Shown here piece by piece: positions 6,383 to 16,348 of a stretch of 55,879 bases of DNA (position 1 is the stretch's first letter; each line of letters begins with the position of its first letter). The stretch spans positions 1-55,879 of the forward strand of contig JAFTHW010000021.1 of the NCBI GenBank assembly GCA_017457225.1, read 5' to 3'. Both the position numbers and the translations under genes were made by a program. Below the pieces are notes generated by a model, which was not told the DNA's origin, did not search any database, and was given only the letters and a program-made list of their open reading frames with translations. The DNA is from Clostridia bacterium. GTDB taxonomy: Bacteria > Bacillota > Clostridia > Christensenellales > Borkfalkiaceae.

Positions 6383-9300
6383 ATGTTAGAACTGAAACAA
6401 ATCCGAAAAGAATATCCGATCGGCGAAGGGAAAGTCGTTGCGTTGAAAGAAATCGATCTGCGATTCAGAACGAACGAATTCGTTTCCATTTTAGGTCCGT
6501 CCGGTTGCGGTAAGACCACGCTTTTGAACATTGTCGGCGGACTGGATCAATATACGAGCGGGGATCTGCTCATCAACGGCGTTTCGACAAAAGAGTTTAA
6601 CGATCGGGATTGGGATTCCTACCGTAACCATTCGGTCGGATTCGTGTTTCAAACGTATAATTTGATTCCCCATCAAACGGTTTTAAAGAACGTCGAGATT
6701 GCCTTGACGCTTTCGGGCGTATCCAAAACAGAGCGGAGAGAACGCGCGATCAAGGCGCTACAAGAAGTGGGATTGTCCGATCAGATTCATAAAAAGCCCA
6801 ACGAGATGTCGGGCGGGCAAATGCAACGCGTGGCGATTGCGAGAGCGCTCGTCAACAATCCCGACATTATTCTCGCGGACGAGCCGACAGGCGCGTTGGA
6901 TACCGAAACCAGCGTGCAGGTTATGGAAATTTTAAAAGAGGTTGCCAAAGACCGTCTGGTGGTTATGGTTACGCATAACCCCGATTTAGCAGAACAGTAT
7001 TCTTCGCGCATTATCCGTATGCTCGACGGAAATATCATCGGGGATTCGATGCCGTTTACCGAAGAGGAGTATGCAGCGGAGCAGGCGGCGGACCTTGAAA
7101 AAGTACAAAAAAGAGGCAAGGAGAAAAAACCGTCGATGTCGTTTTGGACGGCGTTTAAATTGTCCCTTACCAATTTGTTTACGAAAAAGGGCAGAACGAC
7201 GCTCACGTCGTTTGCAGGGAGTATCGGTATCATCGGTATCGCGCTCATACTCGCCGTATCGCAAGGTATGACGGGATATGTCAACCACTTACAGGAGACC
7301 ACGCTCGCGTCGTATCCGTTGACGTTGCAAGAATCCAATCTCGATCTTACGTCGTTGATGGAGAGCTTTATGAATGTCGGGGATGAAGAAACTACGCACG
7401 GGAAAGACGCGATTTACAAAGATCCGATCATCGGCGAACTCGTAGAGGCGTTGAGTAAAGTAGAGTCGAGTGAAAACGATTTAAAAGCGTTTAAAACGCA
7501 TTTGGAAACGCAGATTGCCACGGAGGGTTCGAAACTCAAAGACGCGGTCAGCGGCATACAATATTCTTACGATTTGGATTTTGCCGTATATACGCAAAAC
7601 GCCGTAGACGGTACGATCGTGAAATCAGACACGGGCGAATTGATGATGGAGATGCTCGGCGACTTTTTCGCGGCGACGAGCGCGAACGGCGGATCGAACG
7701 CAGGGGGGCTTACCGGCTCGACGTCGATCTCGCAAAACCCGATGATGTCTATGATGATGGGCTCGGGTATGTGGCAGGAAATCTTACCGGGACTTAATGA
7801 AAACGAAGTAATTAATCCCATTTTATATGAACAGTATGAATTGATTGACGGCGGCTCGTGGCCCAATGAAAAGGACGAGATCGTACTCATCGTTGACAAG
7901 GATAACGAGCTTGGAGATTTGACGCTGTACGCGCTCGGTTTGATCGGCAAAGCGGAGATCGACGCGATTATCGACGCTGCGGCAAACGGCGAAACGTTGC
8001 CAGAGGATAATAAGAGCTGGACGTACGAAGAGGTCAAAGCGAGAACGTATAAGACGATTTTGCCGTATGACCGTTACCAACAGATCGGCGATTTATGGGT
8101 GGATCTGAGCGGCGACGAAACCATTTTAAAAGGGTTATACGACAACGCGACCGAACTCAAAATCACAGGAATTATCCGCGCGAAAGAGGATGCGGACGCC
8201 CCGATGCTTTCGGCTGGGATCGGCTATACGTCCCTCCTGACGAAAGATATTATCGAGGGTGCGGCGGACAGTGGAGTCGTGCAGGCGCAACAAGCGACCC
8301 CCTCGAAAGATATTTTGACGGGTTTGCCGTTTAAGAGCAATACGGGCACACTTACGAACGAACAAAAGAAAACAGAGTTCCTTGCATACGTAGCGGATGC
8401 GAGCGATGCGAAAAAGGCGCAAATTTACGTAGACGTGCAGAGCGTAAAAACACAAAAAGAACAGTTGCAAATCCAAACCGATCTATTTATGGCGACGTTT
8501 GAGGATACCGAAGAGGGGAAAGATGCTTTGGTGACGCAGATCGCTACGGCGCTTGCGGCGCAAATGGGCGGTACGGTCGAGCAAATGAAAGCGTTCTTTA
8601 ACAATATGTCGATGGCGGAATTGAAAGCCATTCTTCGTCCGACGGTAGAGGCGAAGATTAAGCAGAATATTGCGGATAGCGTAGAACAAAATTTGTCAAA
8701 CGTCCCCGACGAGCAAAAAGTGGTTCTTTTACAACAAGAACTTGCCGCGGAGACGACGACTTTGGAAGATTTTGGACTGTATTACGATGAAATTATCGTA
8801 TTTTCCACGTCTACCTACGAAGACAACCTTACAAAATTCGGTTGTTTAGACGTGAATTCGCCGGCATCGATCAGTTTGTACGCGTCTTCTTTTGAAAAGA
8901 AAGACGTCATCGTGGACGCGATCAAGGCGTACAACGCGGGCGTAGAGGAAGCACAAAAGATCTCTTATACCGATTATATGGGGCTTTTGATGTCCTCGAT
9001 CACGAAGATCATCGATGCGATCACATACGTATTGATCGCGTTCGTATCCATCTCCTTAGTCGTTTCGTCCATTATGATCGGAGTCATCACGCTCATTTCC
9101 GTACAGGAACGAACGAAAGAAATCGGTATTCTCCGCGCGATCGGCGCGTCCAAACGCGACGTATCCAGTATGTTCAACGCGGAAACGTTGATCATCGGTT
9201 TTGCAGCAGGGCTGTTGGGCGTACTCGTGACGTATTTGCTGTGTATTCCCATTAACTTTATTTTGCACGTGGCGACGGGTGTTCCCAATCTCAATGCAGT

Positions 9301-9424
9301 TCTGCCTATCAGCGCAGCGGCGATTTTGGTGTTGATCAGTATGGCGCTCACGCTGTTCTCGGGCTTGATCCCGTCGAGAAGCGCGGCGAAGAAAGATCCC
9401 GTCGTGGCGCTCCGTACCGAATAA
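6383..9424 (+). CDS. Fused ABC-ATPase/FtsX-like permease
   Basis: 1013 residues from ATG 6383, which has AAAGG upstream. The N-terminal ATPase is complete: Walker A GPSGCGKTT (38-46), Q-loop Q90, signature MSGGQMQRV (142-150), Walker B DIILADEPTG (161-170) and H-loop His198, all of the LolD/MacB type. One membrane helix (about 280-300) precedes a very large extracytoplasmic domain rich in Asp, Glu and Gln. Three C-terminal helices form an FtsX-like permease with the family motif ERTKEIGILRAIGASKRDV. MacB-type proteins act as mechanotransmitters that export peptides, lipids or drugs rather than channel them through the membrane. No partner gene is adjacent; the substrate is unknown. Confidence 0.93.
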   Translation: MLELKQIRKEYPIGEGKVVALKEIDLRFRTNEFVSILGPSGCGKTTLLNIVGGLDQYTSGDLLINGVSTKEFNDRDWDSYRNHSVGFVFQTYNLIPHQTVLKNVEIALTLSGVSKTERRERAIKALQEVGLSDQIHKKPNEMSGGQMQRVAIARALVNNPDIILADEPTGALDTETSVQVMEILKEVAKDRLVVMVTHNPDLAEQYSSRIIRMLDGNIIGDSMPFTEEEYAAEQAADLEKVQKRGKEKKPSMSFWTAFKLSLTNLFTKKGRTTLTSFAGSIGIIGIALILAVSQGMTGYVNHLQETTLASYPLTLQESNLDLTSLMESFMNVGDEETTHGKDAIYKDPIIGELVEALSKVESSENDLKAFKTHLETQIATEGSKLKDAVSGIQYSYDLDFAVYTQNAVDGTIVKSDTGELMMEMLGDFFAATSANGGSNAGGLTGSTSISQNPMMSMMMGSGMWQEILPGLNENEVINPILYEQYELIDGGSWPNEKDEIVLIVDKDNELGDLTLYALGLIGKAEIDAIIDAAANGETLPEDNKSWTYEEVKARTYKTILPYDRYQQIGDLWVDLSGDETILKGLYDNATELKITGIIRAKEDADAPMLSAGIGYTSLLTKDIIEGAADSGVVQAQQATPSKDILTGLPFKSNTGTLTNEQKKTEFLAYVADASDAKKAQIYVDVQSVKTQKEQLQIQTDLFMATFEDTEEGKDALVTQIATALAAQMGGTVEQMKAFFNNMSMAELKAILRPTVEAKIKQNIADSVEQNLSNVPDEQKVVLLQQELAAETTTLEDFGLYYDEIIVFSTSTYEDNLTKFGCLDVNSPASISLYASSFEKKDVIVDAIKAYNAGVEEAQKISYTDYMGLLMSSITKIIDAITYVLIAFVSISLVVSSIMIGVITLISVQERTKEIGILRAIGASKRDVSSMFNAETLIIGFAAGLLGVLVTYLLCIPINFILHVATGVPNLNAVLPISAAAILVLISMALTLFSGLIPSRSAAKKDPVVALRTE

Positions 9425-9444
9425 ACGCTCTAAAAAACAAATTT

Positions 9445-9479
9445 GTGGCATTGCAAAAATTTGCAATGCCACGTTTTTT
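9445..9479. terminator. Bidirectional terminator between convergent genes
   Basis: A perfect 13-bp stem GTGGCATTGCAAA / TTTGCAATGCCAC has a T run on its right for the ABC gene and, on the other strand, a T run on its left for the oxidoreductase gene. Confidence 0.9.
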
Positions 9480-12400
9480 ATATTGGTAATCCTGCAAACG
9501 TTTCGTACAGCCGTTGCCGAGCGTTGCAATCTTTTTCCATTTGCGCAAACAATTCTTTCGCGATTTGCGGTTGCGTTTTAAGCAAAGAGGCAAAGCGGTT
9601 TTCCCGTAACAAAAACGCGCGGACGTCCTCCGTTTTTCTTTTACTGTCCAAAAGGAACGGATTTTTGTTTTGCTTTTTCAGTTCGGGGTTGAAACGGTAC
9701 AACTGCCAATATCCGCATTCGACGGCGAGTTTTTCCTCTTCTTGCGATTGACTCATATCAACGCCGTGCGCGATACAGGGCGAGTACGCGAGGATCAAAG
9801 ACGGTCCGTCGTATCGTTCCGCTTCGATGAGCGCGTTTAACAGCTGTTGTTTGTTCGCGCCCATCGATACCTGTGCCACGTACACATACCCGTACGTCAT
9901 CGCCATCAATCCAAGATTCTTTTTCGGCTTTCGTTTCCCTGCCGTCGAAAAGCGCGCAATCGCGGAAAGGGGAGTGGATTTTGACGTTTGACCGCCCGTA
10001 TTCGAGTACACTTCCGAATCCAATACGAGCACGTTTACGTTCGCGCCCGAAGCGAGTACGTGATCGAGTCCGCCAAAACCGATGTCGTACGCCCAACCGT
10101 CGCCGCCGATGATCCATACGCTCTTGTCCTTTTCTCCACGGACTTCGTGGGCAAGCCCCATACCGTACCCAAATTCTGCGTTGTCCTCAAATAGGGAGTT
10201 CGCCCAAGCAGGACCTTTCCCTTGTCCGTTTACGGTGTACGGGCAGGTAGGGGACGAACCACCGTAGATCGACGAACAACCCGTGGCGTTGGCAATCAGC
10301 ATTTTTTCGCCGAACAGTTGCGTGAGTACTTTAATATACGACGTTTCTCCGCAGCCCGAGCAGGCATAGGAAAATTCAAAGAGAGGCGGCGAAAATTGAC
10401 TTCCTTTCACGCTCGTTCGTTTGAATGCGGACGTATCGGCTTGGCGAACGGTTTGGGAAAATTCCCAGTTTTTGCCCTGCTCGGGCATTTCTTCCCTCGC
10501 AGGATGCATCACCAGCGCCTTTTCCTTGGCAGGGCAAACGTTGGCGCATACGCTACACCCCATACAATCGTGCGGGGAAACTTGTACGCGGAAAACGGAC
10601 TCCTTGAGCCCGACTGCGGGAATGGTCGCGAACGAGTCGGGTTTGTCCGTTCCGTTCTCTAACACGAACGGCCGAATGCAAGCGTGCGGACACACGAACG
10701 AGCATTGATTGCATTGAATACAGTTTTCGGGAATCCAACGCGGCAATAAATACGGAATGCCGTGTTTTTCATATTTCGTCGTCCCCGTAGGGACACTCCC
10801 GTCGGCGTTGAATGCGGACACGGGCAGGATATTTCCGCGCAAGGAAAGAATAGGATTTACGATTTTTTCGCAATAGGGTTCTTTCGGGCTTTTCTGCATT
10901 CCGTCGCCGCTTGCCTGTTTCCAAGATTCGGGGTAGTGAATTTCGCGCAGGGCTTCTTGCGTACGCTCTACGGCGGCTTCGTTGCTTTTTACGACCTTGC
11001 TTCCCTTGCGCTCGAATTTTTTCTTAAGTTCTGCTTTGAGGAGTTCTTTGGCTTTTTCATAGAGCATAATTCCCTCGTTCAAAAGAAAGAATGCGGCTTG
11101 CATAATCACGCCGTTGCGACCTTTTAAGCCCACTTCGTCGGCGAGCGCGGTAGCGTCGATGGCGTAGAGCCGAAGCCGTTTTTCAGCGATCGTCCGTTTA
11201 AGTTTCGGCGGTAAATGTTCGTTTAGTCCCCGCTCGGTCGGGAACGGGCAATTCAACAAAAACACGCCGCCGTCTTCCAAATCGGAAATCATATCGTATC
11301 TCGTCAAATACGAGGGGTTGTGGCAGGCGACGAATTGAGAAGTTTGGATTTTATACGAACTGCGAATGGGCGTTTTTCCGAAACGGAGATGGGAAATGGT
11401 CACGCCGCCCGATTTACGGGAATCGTAGTAAAAATAAGCCTGCGCGTACAAGTTTGTATGCTCGCCGATGAGCTTCACCGTCTGTTTGTTCGCGCCCACC
11501 GTTCCGTCCGAGCCGAGCCCGTAAAATTTACAGCATACGCAATCGGAGGCGGCAGGGGAAAACTTCTCGCTGCAATCCAAGGACGTCAACGTGACGTCGT
11601 CGGAAATGCCCACGGTGAAGTGATTTTTCGGGTTGGGATTTTTCAAATTTTTAAATACGGCGTAACAAGCGGTCGGGGTAAACTCTTTTCCACCCAAACC
11701 GTAGCGGCCTCCGCATACGAAAACGTCCGTCAAATTCTTTTCCGAGAGCGCCGCGCAAACGTCGAGATATAGCGGCTCGCCGATTCCGCCCGATTCTTTC
11801 GTCCGATCTAACACGGCGATCTTTTTACAGGTTTTGGGAATGTCGGCTATAAACGACTCCACGTCAAACGGACGGTATAAGCGGACTTTGATCAGTCCCG
11901 TCTTTTCGCCGCGGCGGTTGAGTTCTTCCACGGTCTCTTCCATCGCGCCGATACCGCTTCCCATCATTACGACGACAAACTCCGCGTCCGCGGCGCCCAC
12001 GTAATCGAATAATCGGTATTGCCGCTTGGTGACGGCGGCGAGTTTGTCCATCGTTTCCTGTACGATCCGCGCAGCGTTTTGATAATAGGGGTTGGAGGCT
12101 TCGCGGTTTTGGAAATATACGTCGGGATTTTGCGCCGTACCTCGGGCTTGCGGTCGATCGGGCGTGAGCGCCCGTTCACGGAATTTTGCTATATCGTTCG
12201 GATCAAGTAAAGATTGTAATTCTTCTTTCTCTAACACTTCGATCTTATTGATCTCGTGCGAAGTTCGGAATCCGTCGAAAAAATGCAAAAACGGAACGCT
12301 GGACTGTAAAGTGGCAAGATGGGCTACGACGGCGAGATCGGCGGTTTCCTGTACGGACGAAGAGGCGAGCATTGCAAATCCCGTTTGCCGACAAGCCATT

Positions 12401-12783
12401 ACGTCCTGATGATCTCCGAAGATACTCAACGCGTGCGTTGCCAACGCTCTCGCACACACGTGAAACACGCAAGGCAAAAGCTCGCCTGCGATCTTATACA
12501 TATCGGGAATCATCAACAGCAAGCCTTGACTACACGTATAGGTTGTGGTCAACGCTCCCGCAACCAGCGCGCCGTGTACTGCGCCCGCCACGCCGCTTTC
12601 CGATTGCATTTCCACGACTTTGGGAACGTTTCCGAAAAGATTGGTCTTTTGTGCAGTCGCCCATTCGTCCGCAAGCTCCGCCATCGGGGTAGAGGGAGTA
12701 ATGGGATAGATGACGGCAAGCTCGGAAAAAGCATAAGAAATCCGACTTGCCGCAGTATTGCCGTCCATAGTTGTTCGTTTCAT
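9478..12783 (-). CDS. nifJ: Pyruvate:ferredoxin (flavodoxin) oxidoreductase, single chain
   Basis: 1101 residues, with AGGTGA before the start. Domain order is that of homodimeric PFOR: N-terminal thiamine-diphosphate pyrimidine domain (TMDGNTAASRISYAFSE, YPITPST), transketolase C-like and gamma domains (GRYGLGGKEFTP near 365), two [4Fe-4S] ferredoxin clusters (CIQCNQCSFVCP near 685 and CMGCSVCANVCP near 740), then the TPP domain with YACSGCGET near 807 and the Mg-binding GGDGWAYDIGFGG near 894. It oxidises pyruvate with CoA to acetyl-CoA and CO2, reducing ferredoxin in the cytosol. It is somewhat shorter than the usual ~1170 residues but lacks no key motif. It is the only minus-strand gene in the core part of the window. 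Confidence 0.96.
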   Translation of the reverse strand: MKRTTMDGNTAASRISYAFSELAVIYPITPSTPMAELADEWATAQKTNLFGNVPKVVEMQSESGVAGAVHGALVAGALTTTYTCSQGLLLMIPDMYKIAGELLPCVFHVCARALATHALSIFGDHQDVMACRQTGFAMLASSSVQETADLAVVAHLATLQSSVPFLHFFDGFRTSHEINKIEVLEKEELQSLLDPNDIAKFRERALTPDRPQARGTAQNPDVYFQNREASNPYYQNAARIVQETMDKLAAVTKRQYRLFDYVGAADAEFVVVMMGSGIGAMEETVEELNRRGEKTGLIKVRLYRPFDVESFIADIPKTCKKIAVLDRTKESGGIGEPLYLDVCAALSEKNLTDVFVCGGRYGLGGKEFTPTACYAVFKNLKNPNPKNHFTVGISDDVTLTSLDCSEKFSPAASDCVCCKFYGLGSDGTVGANKQTVKLIGEHTNLYAQAYFYYDSRKSGGVTISHLRFGKTPIRSSYKIQTSQFVACHNPSYLTRYDMISDLEDGGVFLLNCPFPTERGLNEHLPPKLKRTIAEKRLRLYAIDATALADEVGLKGRNGVIMQAAFFLLNEGIMLYEKAKELLKAELKKKFERKGSKVVKSNEAAVERTQEALREIHYPESWKQASGDGMQKSPKEPYCEKIVNPILSLRGNILPVSAFNADGSVPTGTTKYEKHGIPYLLPRWIPENCIQCNQCSFVCPHACIRPFVLENGTDKPDSFATIPAVGLKESVFRVQVSPHDCMGCSVCANVCPAKEKALVMHPAREEMPEQGKNWEFSQTVRQADTSAFKRTSVKGSQFSPPLFEFSYACSGCGETSYIKVLTQLFGEKMLIANATGCSSIYGGSSPTCPYTVNGQGKGPAWANSLFEDNAEFGYGMGLAHEVRGEKDKSVWIIGGDGWAYDIGFGGLDHVLASGANVNVLVLDSEVYSNTGGQTSKSTPLSAIARFSTAGKRKPKKNLGLMAMTYGYVYVAQVSMGANKQQLLNALIEAERYDGPSLILAYSPCIAHGVDMSQSQEEEKLAVECGYWQLYRFNPELKKQNKNPFLLDSKRKTEDVRAFLLRENRFASLLKTQPQIAKELFAQMEKDCNARQRLYETFAGLPI

Positions 12784-12893
12784 AAATCACCTCGAAAAGA
12801 CGCTTTCTATACGTCGCATATAAAAAAGTATTGCCTTTTTATAAAAAATTTTTTACCTTTTTTCGAAGAATAAACAAAATGGCGTTGAAATCC

Positions 12894-12922
12894 TTGACAA
12901 ACATCGTTTTTTAGTTTATAAT
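12894..12922 (+). promoter_or_regulatory. Promoter of the citrate-to-2-oxoglutarate operon
   Basis: Perfect TTGACA (12894-12899) and TATAAT (12917-12922) with 17-base spacing, in the 213-base divergent interval with the oxidoreductase gene. No clear promoter for the minus-strand gene was found in the same interval. Confidence 0.87.
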
Positions 12923-12996
12923 TTGTAGGAATATATCGATTTATTCAATTAAAACAGTTAGTTCAATCGAAAAAATAAAAACAGGAGGGCAAATTT

Positions 12997-14391
12997 ATGA
13001 TACAAAGAAATCCTATGACGAATCTATTGGAGCAAGAACAATATAAATATTCTTTGCAGGACGTAGCGGAGCCTAATTTGTTTCGTGATATTTATCCGTA
13101 CGAAGAAATTCCCAAGACTTCGTTTAACTTCCGCCGCGTGCCGATGAATATGCCCAAGGACATTTGGATCACGGATACGACTTTCCGGGACGGACAGCAG
13201 TCCCGCGCGCCTTATACGGCGAAGCAGATCGTAGATATTTATAAAATGCTTGCTCGGCTGGGCGGGGAAAAGGGGATTATCCGTCAAAGCGAGTTTTTTG
13301 TCTATACGCAAAAAGACCGCGCCGCGTTGGAACAATGTATGGCGCTCGGCTATAAATTCCCCGAGATTACGACTTGGATTCGAGCGAAAAAAGAGGATTT
13401 CGAGCTCGTACACGACATTGGTATCAAGGAGACGGGGATTCTCGTCAGCTGTTCGGACTATCATATTTTCAAAAAGCTCAATATGACGAGAAAGCAGGCG
13501 TTCGACCATTATTTATCCGTCGTACGTCAGGCATTTGACGCAGGCATTTCCCCCCGCTGTCATTTGGAGGACATTACGAGGGCAGATTTCTACGGTTTCG
13601 TAGTTCCGTTCGTTAACGCGATCGTGGATCTTTCCCACGAGGCGAACATTCCCGTAAAGATCCGTATGTGCGATACGATGGGATACGGCGTTCCGTTCAC
13701 GGGCGCAGCGCTTCCCCGAAGCGTACCGGGAATCGTTTACGGTCTGCATCACTATTCGGACGTTACGTCGGAGATGTTGGAGTGGCACGGTCATAACGAT
13801 TTCTATTTGGGCGTTGCGAATGCGGTCAGCGCTTGGTTGTACGGCGCGAGCGGTATCAATTGTTCCCTGCTCGGGATCGGCGAAAGAACGGGCAACGTAC
13901 CTTTGGAGGCGATGGTGATGCAATACGCTTCTTTGCGCGGTACGCTGGACGGAATGGATACGACAGTGATCACGGAGATTGCGGAGTATTTTGAAAAGGA
14001 ACTCGGTTATGATATTCCTCCGATGACTCCGTTCGTAGGCAGCGCTTTCAACTTGACGAGAGCGGGTGTTCACGCGGATGGTATGATGAAAGACGCGGAG
14101 ATTTACAATATTTTCGATACGGAAAAACTCCTGAACCGTCCTCCCGAAGTTTCCGTTTCCAACACTTCGGGCTTGGCGGGAATCGCGTACTGGATCAATA
14201 AGCATTATAAACTCGACGCAGACCGTCAGGTTACCAAGCAAGATTGGCTCGTACAACGGCTAAAAGAACAAATCGACGCGCTCTATGCAGACGGCAGAAC
14301 GACGGTTATGGGCGATGAAGAGCTTGAAAATCTCGTCCGTTCCAATTATAAAGACGAGCGTAGCAGTTTGAATTGGATGTGTTTGCAATAA
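12997..14391 (+). CDS. Re-citrate synthase-like protein (HMGL/isopropylmalate synthase family)
   Basis: 464 residues with AGGAGG before the start. The pyruvate-carboxyltransferase TIM barrel shows the metal-binding DTTFRDGQQ motif (60-68), the ECxD-like region and HGHND (264-268). It resembles the Re-citrate synthase of Clostridium kluyveri rather than typical isopropylmalate synthase: it lacks the LeuA regulatory domain and is followed directly by aconitase and isocitrate dehydrogenase. The proposed reaction is acetyl-CoA plus oxaloacetate to citrate. Homocitrate synthase is the alternative, but that would call for a homoaconitase/lysine context not seen here. Confidence 0.83.
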   Translation: MIQRNPMTNLLEQEQYKYSLQDVAEPNLFRDIYPYEEIPKTSFNFRRVPMNMPKDIWITDTTFRDGQQSRAPYTAKQIVDIYKMLARLGGEKGIIRQSEFFVYTQKDRAALEQCMALGYKFPEITTWIRAKKEDFELVHDIGIKETGILVSCSDYHIFKKLNMTRKQAFDHYLSVVRQAFDAGISPRCHLEDITRADFYGFVVPFVNAIVDLSHEANIPVKIRMCDTMGYGVPFTGAALPRSVPGIVYGLHHYSDVTSEMLEWHGHNDFYLGVANAVSAWLYGASGINCSLLGIGERTGNVPLEAMVMQYASLRGTLDGMDTTVITEIAEYFEKELGYDIPPMTPFVGSAFNLTRAGVHADGMMKDAEIYNIFDTEKLLNRPPEVSVSNTSGLAGIAYWINKHYKLDADRQVTKQDWLVQRLKEQIDALYADGRTTVMGDEELENLVRSNYKDERSSLNWMCLQ

Positions 14392-14406
14392 GTGAGGCAG
14401 AAGCAA

Positions 14407-16341
14407 ATGGGATATACGATTGCACAAAAAATTATCAAAGATCACCTTGTATGCGGCGAAATGGTCGTAGGCTCGGAGATTGGTTTGAAGATCGATCAAA
14501 CGCTTACGCAAGACGCGACGGGTACGATGGCGTATCTTCAGTTCGAGGCAATGGGGATCGATCGGGTAAAGACCGAACTTTCGGTTGCCTACATAGACCA
14601 TAACACTTTGCAGGCGGGGTTTGAAAACGCGGACGACCACCGTTACATTCAAACGGTGACGAAAAAACACGGAATCCGCTTTTCCCGTCCCGGTAACGGC
14701 ATTTGCCATCAGGTACATTTGGAACGGTTTTCCCGTCCCGGAAAGACGCTGATCGGCTCGGACAGCCATACGCCTACGGCGGGCGGAATCGGTATGCTCG
14801 GTATGGGCGCGGGCGGTTTGGACGTAGCGGTTGCGATGGGCGGCGGTACGTACTATATCACGATGCCGAAAATGATCAAAATCAACTTAAAAGGTAGCCT
14901 TTCCGATTACGTGGGCGCAAAGGACGTGATTTTGGAAGTCCTGCGTATCCTCGGTGTCAAAGGCGGTGTCGGCGCGATCGTGGAGTACGCAGGCGAGGGC
15001 GTGAAAACGTTGTCCGTACCCCAGCGCGCCACGATTACAAATATGGGCGCGGAGTTAGGCGCGACAAGCTCGATTTTCCCTTCCGACGAGGTTACGGAAG
15101 CGTTTTTGAAAGCGCAGGGCAGAGCGGAGGATTTTGTGGCATTGATTTCCGATCCCGACGCGGTTTACGACGCGGAATACGACGTGGATCTCAGTGCGTT
15201 AAAGCCGTTGGCGGCTTGTCCGCACAGTCCCGACAACGTGAAGAGCGTATCCGAACTTTCGGGTATGCCGATCCAACAGGTTTGTATTGGTTCGTGTACA
15301 AACTCTTCTATGCAGGATATGTTAACGGTGGCGGCGATGCTCAAAGGCAAAAAAGTCCACGCGGACGTCAGTTTGTCCATTTCCCCGGGCTCGAAACAAG
15401 TTTATACGATGCTTGCGGAGTGTGGCGCGCTTGCAGACTTAATCTCGGCTGGCGCAAGAATTTTGGAATGCGCTTGCGGGCCTTGTATCGGTATGGGATT
15501 TTCTCCTCCGTCGGCAGGCGTGAGTCTGCGTACGTTCAACCGTAACTTCCTCGCAAGGAGCGGAACGGCGGACGCGCAGGTGTATCTCGTTTCTCCCGAA
15601 ACGGCGGCGGCTTCGGCGGTGGCGGGGGTATTTACCGACCCTACGACGCTCGGAAAAGCGCCGAAAACGGAACTCCCGAAAACGTTCGCCGTGAACGACA
15701 ATTTAATCGAATTGCCTGTTGAGGCGGAAAAAATGGAAAGCGTAACGGTGGAACGCGGACCGAACATCAAGCCCATTCCCGTGGGAAAAGAACCCGACGT
15801 CGATTTGGATTGCGAATTGATTTTAAAGGTTGGCGACGACATCACGACCGACCATATTATGCCGGCAGGTACGAAAGTATTGCCATACAGATCCAATGTT
15901 CCCAAACTTTCGGAATTTTGTTTTACGGTCTGCGATCCGGATTTTCCCGACCGTGCGAAGAAGAAGGGCGGCGGCGTGATTCTGGGCGGACAAAACTACG
16001 GTCAGGGCTCCTCGCGTGAGCACGCGGCGCTCGTGCCCCTGTATTTGGGAATTAAAGCGGTGGTTGCGAAAAGTTTTGCGCGTATTCACGTGGCGAATTT
16101 GATCAATTTCGGGATTGTTCCGATGACGTTGACAAATCCCGACGATTACGATCGGTTGAACGAGGGCGATGCATTGGATATCCAAGGTTTTCAAGAGGCG
16201 GTTGCAGGGAAAACGACGGCGATCCTGAAAAATAAAACGACGGGCGCGGAAGTAGAGCTCACGCTCTCTTTGTCCAAGCGGCAACGTCAGATTCTGCTCG
16301 CAGGCGGCAGATTGAACGATACAAAAAAACGAACGGAGTGA
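14407..16341 (+). CDS. Aconitate hydratase
   Basis: 644 residues from ATG 14407 (GAGG nine bases upstream); a GTG at 14392 is possible but less well placed. The cluster cysteines are visible in CIGSCTNSS (around 294) and CACGPCIGMG (around 355). The C-terminal swivel domain follows a linker and has DDITTDHIMPAG and QNYGQGSSREHAAL. It interconverts citrate and isocitrate with a [4Fe-4S] cluster. The single-chain, ~640-residue form belongs to the aconitase X/LeuC-like anaerobe branch common in Clostridia. It starts 15 bases after the citrate synthase gene, so the two are co-transcribed. Confidence 0.94.
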   Translation: MGYTIAQKIIKDHLVCGEMVVGSEIGLKIDQTLTQDATGTMAYLQFEAMGIDRVKTELSVAYIDHNTLQAGFENADDHRYIQTVTKKHGIRFSRPGNGICHQVHLERFSRPGKTLIGSDSHTPTAGGIGMLGMGAGGLDVAVAMGGGTYYITMPKMIKINLKGSLSDYVGAKDVILEVLRILGVKGGVGAIVEYAGEGVKTLSVPQRATITNMGAELGATSSIFPSDEVTEAFLKAQGRAEDFVALISDPDAVYDAEYDVDLSALKPLAACPHSPDNVKSVSELSGMPIQQVCIGSCTNSSMQDMLTVAAMLKGKKVHADVSLSISPGSKQVYTMLAECGALADLISAGARILECACGPCIGMGFSPPSAGVSLRTFNRNFLARSGTADAQVYLVSPETAAASAVAGVFTDPTTLGKAPKTELPKTFAVNDNLIELPVEAEKMESVTVERGPNIKPIPVGKEPDVDLDCELILKVGDDITTDHIMPAGTKVLPYRSNVPKLSEFCFTVCDPDFPDRAKKKGGGVILGGQNYGQGSSREHAALVPLYLGIKAVVAKSFARIHVANLINFGIVPMTLTNPDDYDRLNEGDALDIQGFQEAVAGKTTAILKNKTTGAEVELTLSLSKRQRQILLAGGRLNDTKKRTE

Positions 16342-16348
16342 AAAGCGT